In this document: positions 12,151 through 24,090 of the stretch, piece by piece
Position numbering within the stretch: the stretch's first letter is position 1
How the letters are laid out: each line of letters begins with the position of its first letter
From: Spinellus fusiger
Taxonomy: Eukaryota > Mucoromycota > Mucoromycetes > Mucorales > Phycomycetaceae
DNA length: 64,000 nucleotides
NCBI GenBank assembly: GCA_025094145.1
Contig: JALLLS010000036.1
Coordinates: 124,001 to 188,000, forward strand
Direction: 5' to 3'
The notes under the pieces: generated by a model
Seen by the model: the letters and a program-made list of their open reading frames with translations, nothing else
The model's database searches: none
What the model was told of the DNA's origin: nothing
Translations under genes and position numbers: made by a program

Positions 12151-14923
12151 TTAGAATAAGGTGACTTCTTCATCCATGGGAGATGCTTGGGCTTCTGCCA
12201 CTATTTCATGGCCATCCAACACCTCGCGTCTGTCTGAGAATTGAGCCAAGAATCTTCTTCTTCTGCTCTCTTCTTCTTTGATGGCTCCTTCTTCTGTTTC
12301 ATGCTTGCCTCTGTTAGAAGCAATACTGGTACGACGGCTCTTTAGGAATCTTTGTTCATCTTCACTACCAGAAGCATCATCACTGGTGGTCATTGAATCT
12401 ATCGTCTGACGGATCTCTAATGGCTTGAGGTGCTCTGTGAGAGTGTCAGTAGGTTCTGGTCGACGGCGCATGGCTTTGTAGGCATTTTTTAGTGATTTAC
12501 GATTTAATTCAATGGCAGACTCAATGCGCAATCGGTTAGAGATCATGGCTACTTTGGGCCATGTCCTTAACTTTCCAGCAAGAGACAGTATCTTTAGACG
12601 CTCTTCATTGGGATCCGATAGAATGTAAAGCCAGTCAGATAGCTTTGATTTAGGCTATTTTCCATTTTTTTTTAAAAAAAAAGATAGGGATGAGTGAGTT
12701 GCATTCGACGTGGATGGAAGTAGAGGCTTACAAGAATAGTGACATTGCCATCAAACTTCTGCAACCAAATAGAACTCCAATCTTGATTGAGAAGCTTAGG
12801 AAGCAGATCAAGATCTCTTAGTACTTTTAACCACTTGGACAAATCAAGTTTCAATAGTTGTTCAGCTGTAGAAGCAATGAATCCACCACGCCTAATCAAT
12901 AGCAGAGGAATGAGTAGGCTGTACTATTCCTAAAATAAAGAGACAAAACTTGCCATCCCTTGCCATTCAAATGAGTGACGGGTCTTCCTGGACTTCCTTG
13001 AGGTGCGTAAAAGAACAAGTGAATGTGTGGATTGACCTGACTCACGACTGTGTAATTGACATTGAAATAGTTGTAGAGTGTCTGTGTAGGAATGTCTGTG
13101 CGTAGACTGCCGTCTTTGAACCTGTGTCCATAGTTATAAGGTATAAGCTGGCCATTCTTTGCCTTTTGCATAAGCACCACAGGATTAAGGATCTGTGATG
13201 ACAAGAAGAGTCAATGCCATGCAAAGATAAAGACAAGTTCATCTACAGTCCAATGCCACCCATGCCATTCAATAGAAGGGTTTTCTTACCCCGGGAATAG
13301 CAGCAGAGGCCAAAACAGCACTCCAAATGACACAATCGGGTGCGGTAATGTAATTCAGAAGCTTGGGTGGTGAATGGGCATCTGATGGTACTACAGACAC
13401 ATTGTAAATTCTTCCTGTTCTCTCATAGGCTTCCTTAAATGTAGTAGATCCTCGTGTATACCACATTGCTTCGCGACACCAGCTCTCTGAGTCATAGAGA
13501 GCACCTGTGCGCATGTAATGGGAGATATGCTCAAGGAACCCTCCACTGACAATGTTGATCTTTTCTGCCAAAGCAGGTGTTAATATTTCACGCAGCTCCT
13601 CGTCTGTTCTTGTGCATACAATAGCACCCAATAAGGATCCTGCAGAAGTACCCGTGATGATAGGAGGTAGAAGATTTCTGTCCAACAAGGCACGAATGAC
13701 ACCAAAATGATAATAGCCAAAACCAGCTCCTCCTGATAAACAAAAGGCTGTCTTTCCATAGTTGCGGCTGTAGAGCTTAAAGGCGAGACGTTTCTCTTCA
13801 AAGGATAGGTAGGTATTTTTGGCAAGTGCGTTGATGGAGCGAGTGACTAGGGGGAAAAATAAAAAAAGGTCGATGCCTATGTTGGTGATTCTTTCCTCAG
13901 ACTACAAACAATTCAATTTACCTTCTTCTACGTATTCTTCTACCAATACTTTTGTTCCTAGATAAGTATTGCTGTAGAGCTTTGCATTCTCAATTCCAGC
14001 AAAGTTCTGTTTTAGACAGGCATACAGGACATCTTTAAGATTCACAGCATCTTCAGGATCACTGCTTTCTCTGTACATTCTCAAATGTTGAATCACTTTC
14101 TGAATCAATACATAGTCGTAAAACCCGTAAGGTGCCGATGCTTTCCACTGGTCTTTTCCCATATAATTGTCCATGGCACTTGCAGCATTGCACCACTCTT
14201 TGTAGGTAGTGGCCTTTCGTAGTCTATTGCGTAAATCTCGTCGTTTGCCCCGCCTATAGAGCACATGCTGAGGTTTAGTTTTTTCTTTTTCTTCTTACTT
14301 TTTATTTCTTATTCCCTGTTGTGTGCTTACCAACTAAAGCTGTTCTCCCACAATCTTACAATTTGACGTAGCCCAATGTACAGTAATAGCTCTATGAAGA
14401 TTGTAATGCCGATACCGATCTATGAACAATCCAACAGTAAATAACCCTCCTCTCCTCTCCAATCCTTGTTCTATCTATAGGCATGTCCATCTAAAGTACA
14501 TGTACACTAAAAGATCCCTGCCCTTGCATTGTCTCTACTTACAATAAATGGGTATCGGAGTAAAGACTGAGAAACACCCTTGGGAGTGATGGCTTCCTGT
14601 TCTCTTGCCAGACGCTTTGATCTTTTGTGGGGTACTTGTCGCATCAGCATAAGATCACTAGAGGCAGAGATATGCTCTGGTTCATTTTCAGAATGGAGTG
14701 GATCGTGTGCTAATGCCTTGACAAAAGCAGCTACATGATCTTCATTGACATAACTCAATTTTAGCTCGCTTATCGGACCGTGAGGGGTTTTCTTTGTGTT
14801 CCTTTGTGGGTGTGGGGTAGAAGGAGAAGACGCCGTTGTTTCTGATGTCTCTCCTGTCTCTGTCGTCATATTAGACAGTGGACTACTACCGAGAAAGTGC
14901 TTTCTTGTCAATATATCCAACAT
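12151..14923 (-). CDS. TGL4/5-like: Patatin-like triacylglycerol lipase (TGL4/TGL5 type)
   Basis: Seven coding exons (14923-14543, 14419-14331, 14253-13922, 13846-13290, 13192-12954, 12891-12732, 12654-12151) join in frame to 753 residues, like yeast Tgl5 (749). Exon 2 encodes a hydrophobic segment (IGIGITIFIELLLYIGLRQI) as in this family. The patatin core follows: oxyanion loop SGGAGFGYYHFG (residues 305-316), nucleophile motif GTSAG with Ser335, and the dyad Asp in KDGS (Asp480). The motifs GGFIAS, LRDLDLLPKLL and SKLSDWLYILSDP are typical of Tgl3/4/5 lipases, which hydrolyse stored triacylglycerol on lipid droplets. The tail is Ser/Arg-rich and probably disordered. Intron 5 uses a GC donor (12953-12952, GCAAGT); only this join restores the conserved GKGWRGGF. 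The start at 14923 is the first ATG in frame. Confidence 0.92.
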
Positions 14924-16180
14924 TCTCTTCTAATTCTTCTTTTGCTGTCACTCTTTATCTCTCTGTAGATAGGTCAGTGACTTATTTTCAATATAAATGG
15001 ATCTTTTTTGTAGTGGTATCCCTTAAAATAAAATAAAGTACTAGCAGATAAGAGTGTAAATGAGCAGTGCAAAAGATAAAGGATAAAAGAGTAAAGAATA
15101 ACAGCAACTTTTACATGAAGAAATGCATGACATTATAAAAAGACCTTTTTTAGTAATGGGACTGCTATTGTATGTTGATTGCGTCATTTATGGTTGCTTC
15201 TTTTGGACAACATCCTAAAAGATGTGTGTGTTTTTTTCATAACACGTCTGTTGTAATTGTTCTTGGGTGGCTATTTGTAGATGCGCACAAGCACCAGACA
15301 AACAGCAGCTGACAATGCTGGCAGTTCCTCCTAAAGTAGAAACGGTCCACTCACGTACTACACTGCGCATGGAGAGTAGGCGGCCTTACAATGGATAAAT
15401 ACCTCCTTACCCCAAAGAATGAGGAAGAGAGATGGAGTTGGTAACCAATGAAAGTGACAGAGAATGACTTAAGATTTCTATTGTTCAGCCAAAAATAATA
15501 TCTGTGTTTGCTCTCCTTGTAGGGACAAAAGGAAACTCAGAAAAGTGCTATTGTGTTTCTTACAATAAGACATGGAGCTGTGATCAAGGGCTGGGGTTGT
15601 GTCATTCATTCTTCCGAGGAAGGGTTGGATGTACATCAAGCAGACGACGCATAAAGATAGATATAAAGATAGATAGATATAAAGATAGATATAAAGATAG
15701 ATATAAAGATAGATATAAAGATAGATACAAAGATAGATATAAAGATAGATATAAAGATAGATATAAAGATAGATATAAAGATAGATAGATATAAAGATAG
15801 ATATAAAGATAGATATAAAGATAGATATAAAGATAGATACAAAGATAGATATAAAGATAGATATAAAGATATACATAAAGATATACATAAAGATAGATAG
15901 ATATAAAGACAGATATAACAAATAAACAATAGCACACTGTCCACTTTATTACACACCTAAAGATCTTTAGAATATAAAGGGAAATAATAATCTAATAACC
16001 ACAAGCCTTTTGATTTTAAACATTATTCCATAAGAAGAAATATTTTCCACGACATAAAAAGAAGGAAAAATTACCGCTTAAAGGCCAGAAAATTCTTGGG
16101 TGTGTAGAGAAGCATGGGGAGAAGAGAAAAGGCATTGATTCTCCATAGTACTTCATACGTGTGCTGGGATGAAAAGAACA
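14924..16180. other. Intergenic with a long microsatellite
   Basis: It holds the upstream region of the lipase gene and the 12-bp satellite entered separately. No coding potential seen outside repeat-driven frames. Confidence 0.65.
15651..15917. repeat. 12-bp tandem repeat (ATAAAGATAGAT)n
   Basis: About twenty near-perfect copies with occasional ATAC or ATAG variants. It yields long artefactual open frames in all minus-strand frames (Tyr/Leu/Ile/Ser-rich) and one plus frame (KDRY repeats). Confidence 0.95.
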
Positions 16181-17937
16181 CTAAATGAACAGATCTTTTT
16201 GAGTCATCATCCATCGTACTAAGTGTATGCCTTGGTTCATTTGACTCATACAAAGATTGGCATCCACAATAGCAGCATGGTGCGAATCTAATGCATGTTT
16301 GCCAGACACATCTTTTTCTTCTGTAAAGCGAATAAGATTAGGCGTAAAAACAACAGCAAGGTTGTGGATCGTCATCTTGTTTTTATCTGAATGCTGAGAA
16401 ACATCCCTCAGGAATGCTAGAATAAACTTCAGAAAAGAAGCCTCGCAAGGTTTGTTATTGTACAGTGCCCTTATTTTGGACTTGGCAAGATTCACTTGTT
16501 CCTCTGAAGATTGAGATGCTAAGAAGAACAAGCTCAATACACAAAGAACACCCTTCCTCTCACAGGACTTACTTAGTAGATCCGCAATGTCTTTTACAGT
16601 ATTCAGAGAGATGAGTGGATTGGGGAGTTCTCTAATGAACACTTTGACAAGAGCAGTAGATACTTCTATACAATATATTGACACATCAACGGCCTCACCT
16701 AAATAATACACATGCACAGAAGAAGTTTAATACAGTAGACACACTTCTGCAGTGACATACCACGATTAAAGGCTTCTTTGACAAGACGAAGTTCTTTACT
16801 TGAAGGGGACTTTCGAAACAATCCTTCACTGTCGAAGCCTAGATCAGATGTATACACTTATTAGCATACAATAATATTCTCTCTCTTCTTCTTTACCAAA
16901 GGCACGTAAATGATGAGTCAATGTCAGAATAACCTTGGGAACATAAGTACCAAGTGCAATAACACCTTCAATGCCTGCTAGATCCTCCAAGGATCTTCCA
17001 AAAGCAAGTGATACTCTTTCTTCTCTTTTCCTCTCTGGCAATGGAGGCTGTCTTCTTTGTGCAATACCCTTGGCAGCTTCTTCTTGTTCGTATTTCACAA
17101 CTGACCGAGGAATAAACTTGTTAGAAATAGACACTTGGGACTGAAGTTCATGCAGTGAGGCAATGTAGTGTAGTTTCCGTGCAAATTTAGGACTAGAGCA
17201 TGAGACACTGTATTAGCCAGCGATACAAACGATCCCTGAAATGTATTCCATTGTACCTTGTCATCTTATTTGCAAGATCAAAGATGATACGGTAGGTTCT
17301 TGTGAGATGCAGTACATACAATGCCTTTAAATTCTTCTTGTATCTAGACAAAGAATAGACTTAATAGGCATCCCCTTTCTTCTTATGATTCTGGTGCTTG
17401 GCCTTGTTTTCATCCACTTACTTTCTATCAAGAGAGCGATAGGCCTGCAACAACCATAACCATGAAGGACGGAACTTAGCAGGAGACGAGAAAAAGATAA
17501 GCACATAGTCGCTTTCTACAAATTCATCACTGGTGGGCCACAGTTCAATGATAAGAAAAGCTCCTTTCTCTCTCTCTCTTTCTCGCTAGCTTCAGCAATA
17601 AGAAAAGAAAGAAAACACTTACAGTCTTGCTAAAATAAATCTAGAATCACAGTCAATAGATAGAGGTTAACTCTAGAAATAGGCGAGTGTTTACCCAAGA
17701 ATTAAGTCATAGTCGACTACTTTTGGGTCAGGTAGGTTATCAGCACACAGAACAAGAATAGGCCGACTGTCAGCATCCAGTCCTATGTCATTAGTATAAG
17801 AGACAAGGCACTGAGCATTTTCTTTTGTTCTGTAGTTGTTGCCATGACACTGTATTACCTGCTTCATAGATAATATTAAGCTCAGATATGCCTCTGAACT
17901 CGGGACTGTAGTGGGAGAGAGGCTGGACTCGCGACAT
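16181..17937 (-). CDS. CRAL-TRIO/Sec14-like plus RhoGAP protein (p50RhoGAP/Ecm25 type)
   Basis: About nine to ten exons give roughly 420 residues, close to human ARHGAP1 (439). The start MSRVQPLSHYSPEF is at 17937. The N-terminal lipid-binding-like half includes SRPILVLCADNLPD, DYVLIFFSSPAKFRP and the helix LWLLQAYRSLDRKYKKNLKA, then LYVLHLTRTYRIIFDL and FARKLHYIASLHEL, an arrangement known from p50RhoGAP. A Pro-rich linker (RRQPPLPERKR) follows. The RhoGAP domain contains the arginine-finger segment GFDSEGLFRKSP, then LVKVFIRELPNPLIS and MTIHNLAVVFTPNLIR. It should stimulate GTP hydrolysis by Cdc42/Rho-type GTPases at membranes. Exons fixed by frame include 17859-17937, 17695-17782, 17623-17640, 17257-17343, 16897-17192 and 16761-16838. 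The acceptor of the exon ending at 17422 lies in a GAGA run and is uncertain. Confidence 0.88.
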
Positions 17938-18564
17938 GAGGAGGTGGGTGTAAGTGCAAATAGAGAAGTAGAGTGAGTATTGCTGTAGAAAGAATAAAGA
18001 CACTTACTAGTGCCTACTACCTGGCATAGGAAAAGTCACCTGATCTGATTAAGAAATACTATCCTTCTTTCTTTATTTCTGTGCTGGAGTGAGAGTGATT
18101 TTTGTGCGTTAAAGTGTTCATTCTCCTAAAAGAAATCTCCCACCACAGCCATTATGTTGATGTCCATTGAATGCTATTTGATAGTTTCGTGTTTACTGTG
18201 ACTCGATGTTTTAAGGAAGCACTGTTCTTCTTATTGGATAAGATTCTTCATAACAGAAAGCCATTGGTCTTTTATTCTTTCCATCTTTAGTGAGGTCCAT
18301 GTCAGATCCCATGCCAAATCCCATGCATAGTTCTTGGTGTTATTGTCCTTGATGGTATCCTTGATGGTATCATTATCATTATCATTATCCTTATTATCCT
18401 TATTATCCTTATTATCCTTATTATCCTTATCCTTATCCTTATCCTTATTATTCTAGTACAGGTGGTTGCCCTATATAGGGTGTAGGTATATCATAGACAT
18501 TGATCCTAGTCCAATCTAGAGTGCAGCTTATAACATCTTATATATCAAATAAATCCACTTACAG
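17938..18564. other. Intergenic with TTATCC repeat
   Basis: Upstream region of the RhoGAP gene. It contains imperfect TCCTTGATGGTATC and (TTATCC[T])n repeats at about 18338-18456. No gene seen. Confidence 0.65.
18338..18456. repeat. Imperfect tandem repeat of CCTTGATGGTAT, CATTAT and CCTTAT units
   Basis: TCCTTGATGGTATC occurs twice, then CATTAT, then about ten CCTTAT or TTATCC units. Confidence 0.8.
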
Positions 18565-20029
18565 CACACCTAAAGATTTTCTGGTCTTTAAGCGGTAATA
18601 TCTCTTTTCTTTTACATCCGCAAAAAACACATCTTTTATGGAACAATGATTAAGATCAAAGGTTTGCAGATATCCAGATATTTCTTTTCTTTTATGGATA
18701 CCTCACTATCAAATTGGATTATCAATGGAATATATTGCTTATGAATAATATTGTTTATTGTAATAGTATAGATAATACTATAGTATAGCTATAGCTACTG
18801 CCCAAGTACATTCCCTCATAGCAATAGAATGTATAACCTTACTCTTTATTGTTGGGAGATAGATAGTTATGCTTTAGAATATACCCTAGACACTATTGAC
18901 CTTGTAGAAGACTACTTGGGACTGACTTGAAAGGAGTCTTTACTTATTAATAATACAATGAGTATCTTGTGGATTACAATGAGCTCAAGCCCAGATGAAG
19001 ACACTGATTACCTATTTATCACTAGAATAGTCTTTGGTAGTGCCCATCACTTCCTTCTATTGTTTTGCTTTGTTAATAAGAGCGCATTGCCTTGCTCATT
19101 TATGCTCATATTGATGAGTATTTGAGTGTTAAGTTGTATAGACAGTGTAAGAAATAACAAGATAATAAGACCAAAGAATAAATAAATATTTTCATTCTAG
19201 TGAGGTATACAGTCCCATGCAATATTGACTGATGGATACGCCTTTATTTTCCAAAAGAAAATAATAAAAACAAAAATAAATAAAAGATTGCTGTCCACTC
19301 ACTTATTGTATGGAACTGTATATGTGCATAGAAAACCCGTGGAATTCACAGTTTCCATTGATAGAGATACAGGCTTTATGCCTTGGCACAACTTCTTAGT
19401 TTTCAAATCACGGATTGAATCAATGGCATGTGGAAACCAGTTATAAAGCAGAAATAGTATAAAAAGAAAAAAGGTCAACCCATCTTTTATCTTTTCTTCA
19501 TGGAACGTGCTCTGAAGATGATAGCAGTGAAGAACTCAATCACTTGTATTGAATAGAAGCCGATGTATCTATCAGGACATACATCTTCGACAGTCAGTTG
19601 TGAAATGTTTGCAAGATACCTCGAGGAGAGAGTCATAGTTACCCCAATGTTGCATAACTAATTATTCAAATGAAAGTACTTCTGATGTGGAAAACCAGAA
19701 TGCCAATAGCTTAATCCCATTTCTTAGAATGAAGCCTTTGATCTTTATTAATCAACAACAATCAGACAAACATCTAGCTAGTATCTGACCCACTAAAACA
19801 TCAAAAATAAAAAACAAAAAGAAAGAATCCAGTCTAGTTATCGCTGCACTAAACTAAGATATACATAAGTCTTTTTTGAACCATACTACATTTCTACACT
19901 ATAATTTCCCCAAAGATGCACCAATACTTTCTGAAAATACTCTCTTTCAAACACATCAGCCAATCATAAAAAGAGTGTTATTGTATTGTCCGTGTATTTA
20001 CTTTCATATCCCAAAAATCTTTAGGTGTG
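18565..20029 (+). mobile_element. Transposon copy 2, internally deleted (1.47 kb, non-autonomous)
   Basis: The TIRs are CACACCTAAAGATTTTC (18565-18581) and the reverse complement of CACACCTAAAGATTTTT (20013-20029), matching at 16 of 17 positions. TA follows on the right (20030-20031), but the left flank is AG instead of TA. The first 640 bp or so resemble the 5' ends of copies 1 and 3, and the last 150 bp or so resemble their 3' ends. The transposase gene is missing entirely. The middle (about 19210-19870) has no counterpart in the other copies. Such derivatives can be moved in trans by an intact relative. Confidence 0.85.
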
Positions 20030-20867
20030 TAAGAATATCTAATCTCTCATCAATCTATAGCCAAAACAGCTCCCTTCCTCTAATCATCCATTGCATTGAC
20101 ATGCATCTCAATATTCGATTCTTCTATTATCACAGTGCTCAAGAATATTACACCATCCTTGTGCCATCTTCCACCTTTTCAACAGTATAGATAAAAGTTA
20201 CACGGATGGCCTATTGGAGATAAGCTCATAGCCTTGTCTGGCCTATCAAGCAGAGACTACCTCTCTATCTGCTTGAAAAGAGTCTGTTCTTACTCAAAAT
20301 AAAAGACAACCGAAAAATAACATTAGTGTCTGGTGGTACAAATCCTAATTTGGTCCGTTTCTCTTCCATTAAACTACAATGACAAGAAGATCATTGTCTT
20401 GTATCTATGGTTACAGATGCATAGAACAATGCATAAAAAGTCAATACTGATCTGTGTTTGTAAAACAGGAGAGGCGGGGTTATCTTTTATGAAGAACCAG
20501 TCGGTCATTCAATGGATTGTAAACATCGACACATCAATGAATGAGTAAGAAATGCATTTCATGGCATGGAGCAAAAGTCAACAAAGGTCTCCAGGCTAAG
20601 TTCAAGTCTTATCTAATTTATGACACAGAAAGAGTATTTTAGTCCGTGAAAAAAGAAAGATGAAAGACAAAACCAAGTTTCTTGTCTACATAAAGCAGCA
20701 AAGAAGACTCCATAGTAAGAGTAAAAGATGTACCTTATTCTTTAAATGCACCAACGCCACTTTAAAGGTAAGAGCGGCGCGACTCGACCTTTATCACCAC
20801 TTAACAAGGATGAGCCATTACACAGGCACTGTCTTTTTATTCACTTGTTTTGTTCACTTTGACCAGA
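20030..20867. other. Intergenic between transposon relic and lactone oxidase
   Basis: Nothing recognisable. The short open frames here overlap in several frames and lack family resemblance. The region probably holds the promoter of the downstream oxidase gene. Confidence 0.6.
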
Positions 20868-22616
20868 ATGACATCTCATCTCAGTAAAACCCAACTGCCA
20901 GTAGACCTACAGTCTATTGCAGAAGAGAATCACGTATTTAAGAACTGGTCAAAGACATTCTCCTGTACAAGTGAGCTGTATTTTGCACCTTCTACAGAGA
21001 AACAGATTGTTCAGGTAAAGGATCCATAGCAAGTCAATGATCTTGTGTGCTGCCTAGACCACTCCCGGGGACTAAGACACACAACATAATTATAGATCGT
21101 TCAACTCGCCCACCAACACAAACGAGCTGTCAAGGTGTTTGGCAGTGGTCATTCTCCTTCTGACTTGGCTTGCACTCAGGACTTCCATGTCAATATTGAC
21201 AAGATGAATGCTATCTTGAGAGTGGACAAGGAGGCTCATACAATAACAGTAGAGGCTGGCATGTCACTGCACAAACTTCATGTCGTTCTGAGAGAGAACG
21301 GTCTTGCCTTGAGTAATCTCGGGTCTATTTCAGACCAAAGTATTGCAGGTGTTATTTCCACAGCATCTCACGGTACAGGCGCCCACTATGGCTGTTTATC
21401 TACCATGGTAAGGGGCGGTTGCGGTTGCGGTAGTGAATAGCCATAGCCCTACAGGATGACCTTTATTGTACCTTGCTAAGGAATCCATCTTGACTCTTTC
21501 TTTTTTCTTCATTACCAAAGATACTGGACATGACCCTTGTCACAGCCACAGGAAAAGTTCTCTTCTGCTCGCCCACAGTAGAGCCTGATGTCTTCAACGC
21601 AGCTCGATGTGGTTTAGGCGCACTTGGCATTATCACCAGCATCACTCTGAAAGCAGAGCCTGATTTCCGACTAGAAGCCATTCAACTTCCTTACAAGTTC
21701 CCTGATGTCCTTGCCGACTGGATTGGCGTGATTCACTCTGCTGAACATGTGCGTGTGTGGTGGTTTCCTCATACCGATGACTGTGTTGTGTGGCGTGCCA
21801 ACCGTACACAAAAACCAAAGCAAGCCCAGTCCTCTTCATGGTGGGTAGAGCGTGGATTGGGTGTGCATGCTTACCAAGCAGCCTTGAGTGTGTCTCGCTA
21901 CTGTCCTACTGTGATTCCCTCCATTACCAAAGTCATGTTCAACACCCTTCATGCCCGTGCATTGCATGTCGTGGACGATTCCAACAAGGTGTTTAATTTT
22001 GATTGTCTGTTTCCTCAGTATGTGAATGAGTGGGCTATTCCATGGGAAGATGCTCCCGAGGCAATGCGTCGTTTGGATGCCTTTATCAATGAGAATGATC
22101 TCAAGGTGCATTTCCCTGTTGAGATTCGGTTTGTGGATGAAGATGATATTTGGTTAAGTCCTTGTTATCGAAGAAAGACATGTTACATTGGTGTCATTAT
22201 GTACAGGCAAGTGTTTTGTTATTAGAGAATAAGAAAAGGGGGCGGCGTTGTTGTGGGTGGGATAAGGCTTCTAAACTTGAAATGATAGACCCTATGGCAG
22301 TCCAGTGCCTTATAAAAAGTATTGGAAGGCCTATGAAGACATCATGCGTTCGTATGGTGGCAGACCTCACTGGGCAAAGGTAAGTTCTAACCCCATGTTG
22401 GGATGAGTAAGGAAAAGATAAAGTCAATGGCATTCATTCTCGTTGATTTCTTAGGCCCACGGTCAATCCAGAGAGGCTTTGGAGGCAGTGTATCCAAAGT
22501 TCAATGAGTTTATTCGAGTCCGTGATCAATTGGATCCACAGAACATGTTCGTCAACAACTATCTTGAGAGACATATTGTTGCCCCACAGAACCAGCAGAC
22601 ACACTCTAAACTATAG
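20868..22616 (+). CDS. ALO1: D-arabinono-1,4-lactone oxidase
   Basis: Five exons (20868-21014, 21096-21407, 21521-22206, 22289-22379, 22455-22616) join in frame to 465 residues, close to the family size. The enzyme oxidises D-arabinono-1,4-lactone to erythroascorbate in the mitochondrial outer membrane, using covalent FAD. The FAD-binding half has FGSGHSPSD with the probable flavinylated His68, then [20 protein letters not shown] and [15 protein letters not shown]. The ALO domain shows [17 protein letters not shown] and [20 protein letters not shown]. The C-terminus has [29 protein letters not shown] and N-YLERH, typical of the family. Intron 3 starts with GC (22207, GCAAGT) and ends at 22288; only this join gives [15 protein letters not shown]. 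The start codon gives the usual short N-terminus before [10 protein letters not shown]. Confidence 0.95.
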
Positions 22617-23360
22617 ACTATTTTATTCAAACGTTAAACTTATTATTATATAATAAATTCCATTTTATTCCATTACCAAAGAAGAGGTCAAGACAGTGTA
22701 AGATGTAATGTTTGCTGCTGCTGCTGCTACTCCTAATTATAATCATGGTACTAGTACTACTGCCAGTGTGATGACTTTGCATTTAAAAGAGGGGACTTGA
22801 CACTAGACTTTCTTTATTCAACTCGTTTCTATTTTGTAGAAATGTCCACGATCATGGGTATTTTCTACCTTTGTGGCAGACCATTGAAAGAGCGTTTGGT
22901 CTTTAGTAAAAGAATAGAAAAAAATCTTCTTTGCCTGTTATTATTAAGGATATTGTAAAGAACACTCCATCTTACGCCATAGCAACAATCTCTCTTATTC
23001 TCTTATTCTCTCTCTCTTTATGTTCAAATCCATCGTCTACCTTTATACAAGATCATCATAAGAATATATTCTTCTGCTTATGTTTCCACTACTTTATAAA
23101 GAGAGAATAGAAATAGTGATACTCTTCTGATAGCAGACGTGTGATTTGATGGAACCCTATTTTAGTGTGTTATTTTAAACCACTCTCGATTGGCTCTGTC
23201 TACTTGAGTAGGAGTATTACTGCGTCAACATGATGAAGCACTGATGTAGGAAGAAAGAAAGAAAAAAAGACTAGTCTTTTTATTATTAGTAGTAGTATTA
23301 TATAGACAGACATGCGTTAAGGAAGATATACTTTCTCTCTATTATTCATCGTAAATCAAA
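22617..23360. other. Intergenic, no gene seen
   Basis: AT-rich sequence between two same-strand genes, with a short TGC run (about 22713-22728). Confidence 0.65.
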
Positions 23361-24090
23361 ATGACAACAAAGATTAATGTATTCTCTGAAAACTCCAAGA
23401 TTTCTGAGCACTATGCACCTTTACTTGTCAAAGGCATTCATTCCAGTGGTATTTCTGCTGTGGTAAAGATAGAAAATATTGCATGCTCAAAAGAAGGTAG
23501 TTTTCTATTGATACTCGTGTCCATTGCACCCACAACTCATTTTTATCTTTATATCACTCTTTCTCATGACACTAACTTATAGGAGCCATCTTGACAGATT
23601 TCAACAAAACAGATGCAATGAACTTTGATCAGGATGCACTAAAGGCTGATGTTTATGTCTTTCCTACCATGTAAGCTCTTCCAGTGCATAGAATAAAATA
23701 TGTATTCATTATTACCACTACTATTATGTATCAGTGGTGCATTGTCTATTTTTGAAAAACACTTCTTTAGCACTATCTCTAGCCATGAACTACCACTCAA
23801 AGGAAAAAAGTGGTGTGTATTGATATCAGACAAAACAACATTTGATGGACCCTCTCCTACCAAAACACACACAATTGATCATCAGTAAGTGAGAAATACC
23901 ATTCCTTTTTTATCTTTTTATATATATATAAAAGAGAGTATCAGCTAATAACAGCTTTAATCATAGGATTGTTGACAAGTTATCTTCTCATGGATTTGAT
24001 GAGCCTATTGTTTTGACTTTAAATTCTTCCAATGACGAAAGTATTGAGGAAGCAGGAAAAGACATTGGTAATGCACTGATTGAGCAGTGA
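23361..24090 (+). CDS. Small protein, possibly flavodoxin-fold
   Basis: Four exons (23361-23496, 23583-23670, 23735-23884, 23967-24090) with canonical GT-AG introns join in frame to 165 residues. I do not recognise it with certainty. The start MTTKINVFSENSKISEHYAP, the segment ALKADVYVFPTIGALSIFEK and the strand GKKWCVLISDKTTFDGP follow the beta-strand/loop pattern of flavodoxin-like (WrbA/NQO-type) proteins. In that family an aspartate-containing 'DVxVFPT' strand precedes the FMN loop. A clear phosphate-binding loop near residue 10 is absent, so flavin binding is doubtful. No signal peptide or membrane segment, so cytosolic by inference. Confidence 0.72.

Noticed and set aside
12896..12950. 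GT donor at 12949 (GTTTTG) for lipase intron 5
   Set aside because: It gives the wrong frame for the next exon; the GC donor four bases upstream (GCAAGT) restores the conserved GWRGGF.
15478..15956. Several long minus-strand open frames rich in Tyr, Leu, Ile and Ser
   Set aside because: They are produced by the 12-bp ATAAAGATAGAT satellite in every frame; no start context, domain or splice logic.
19876..20190. Open frame of 104 residues
   Set aside because: It lies across the right end of transposon copy 2 and continues into flanking DNA; no conserved peptide.
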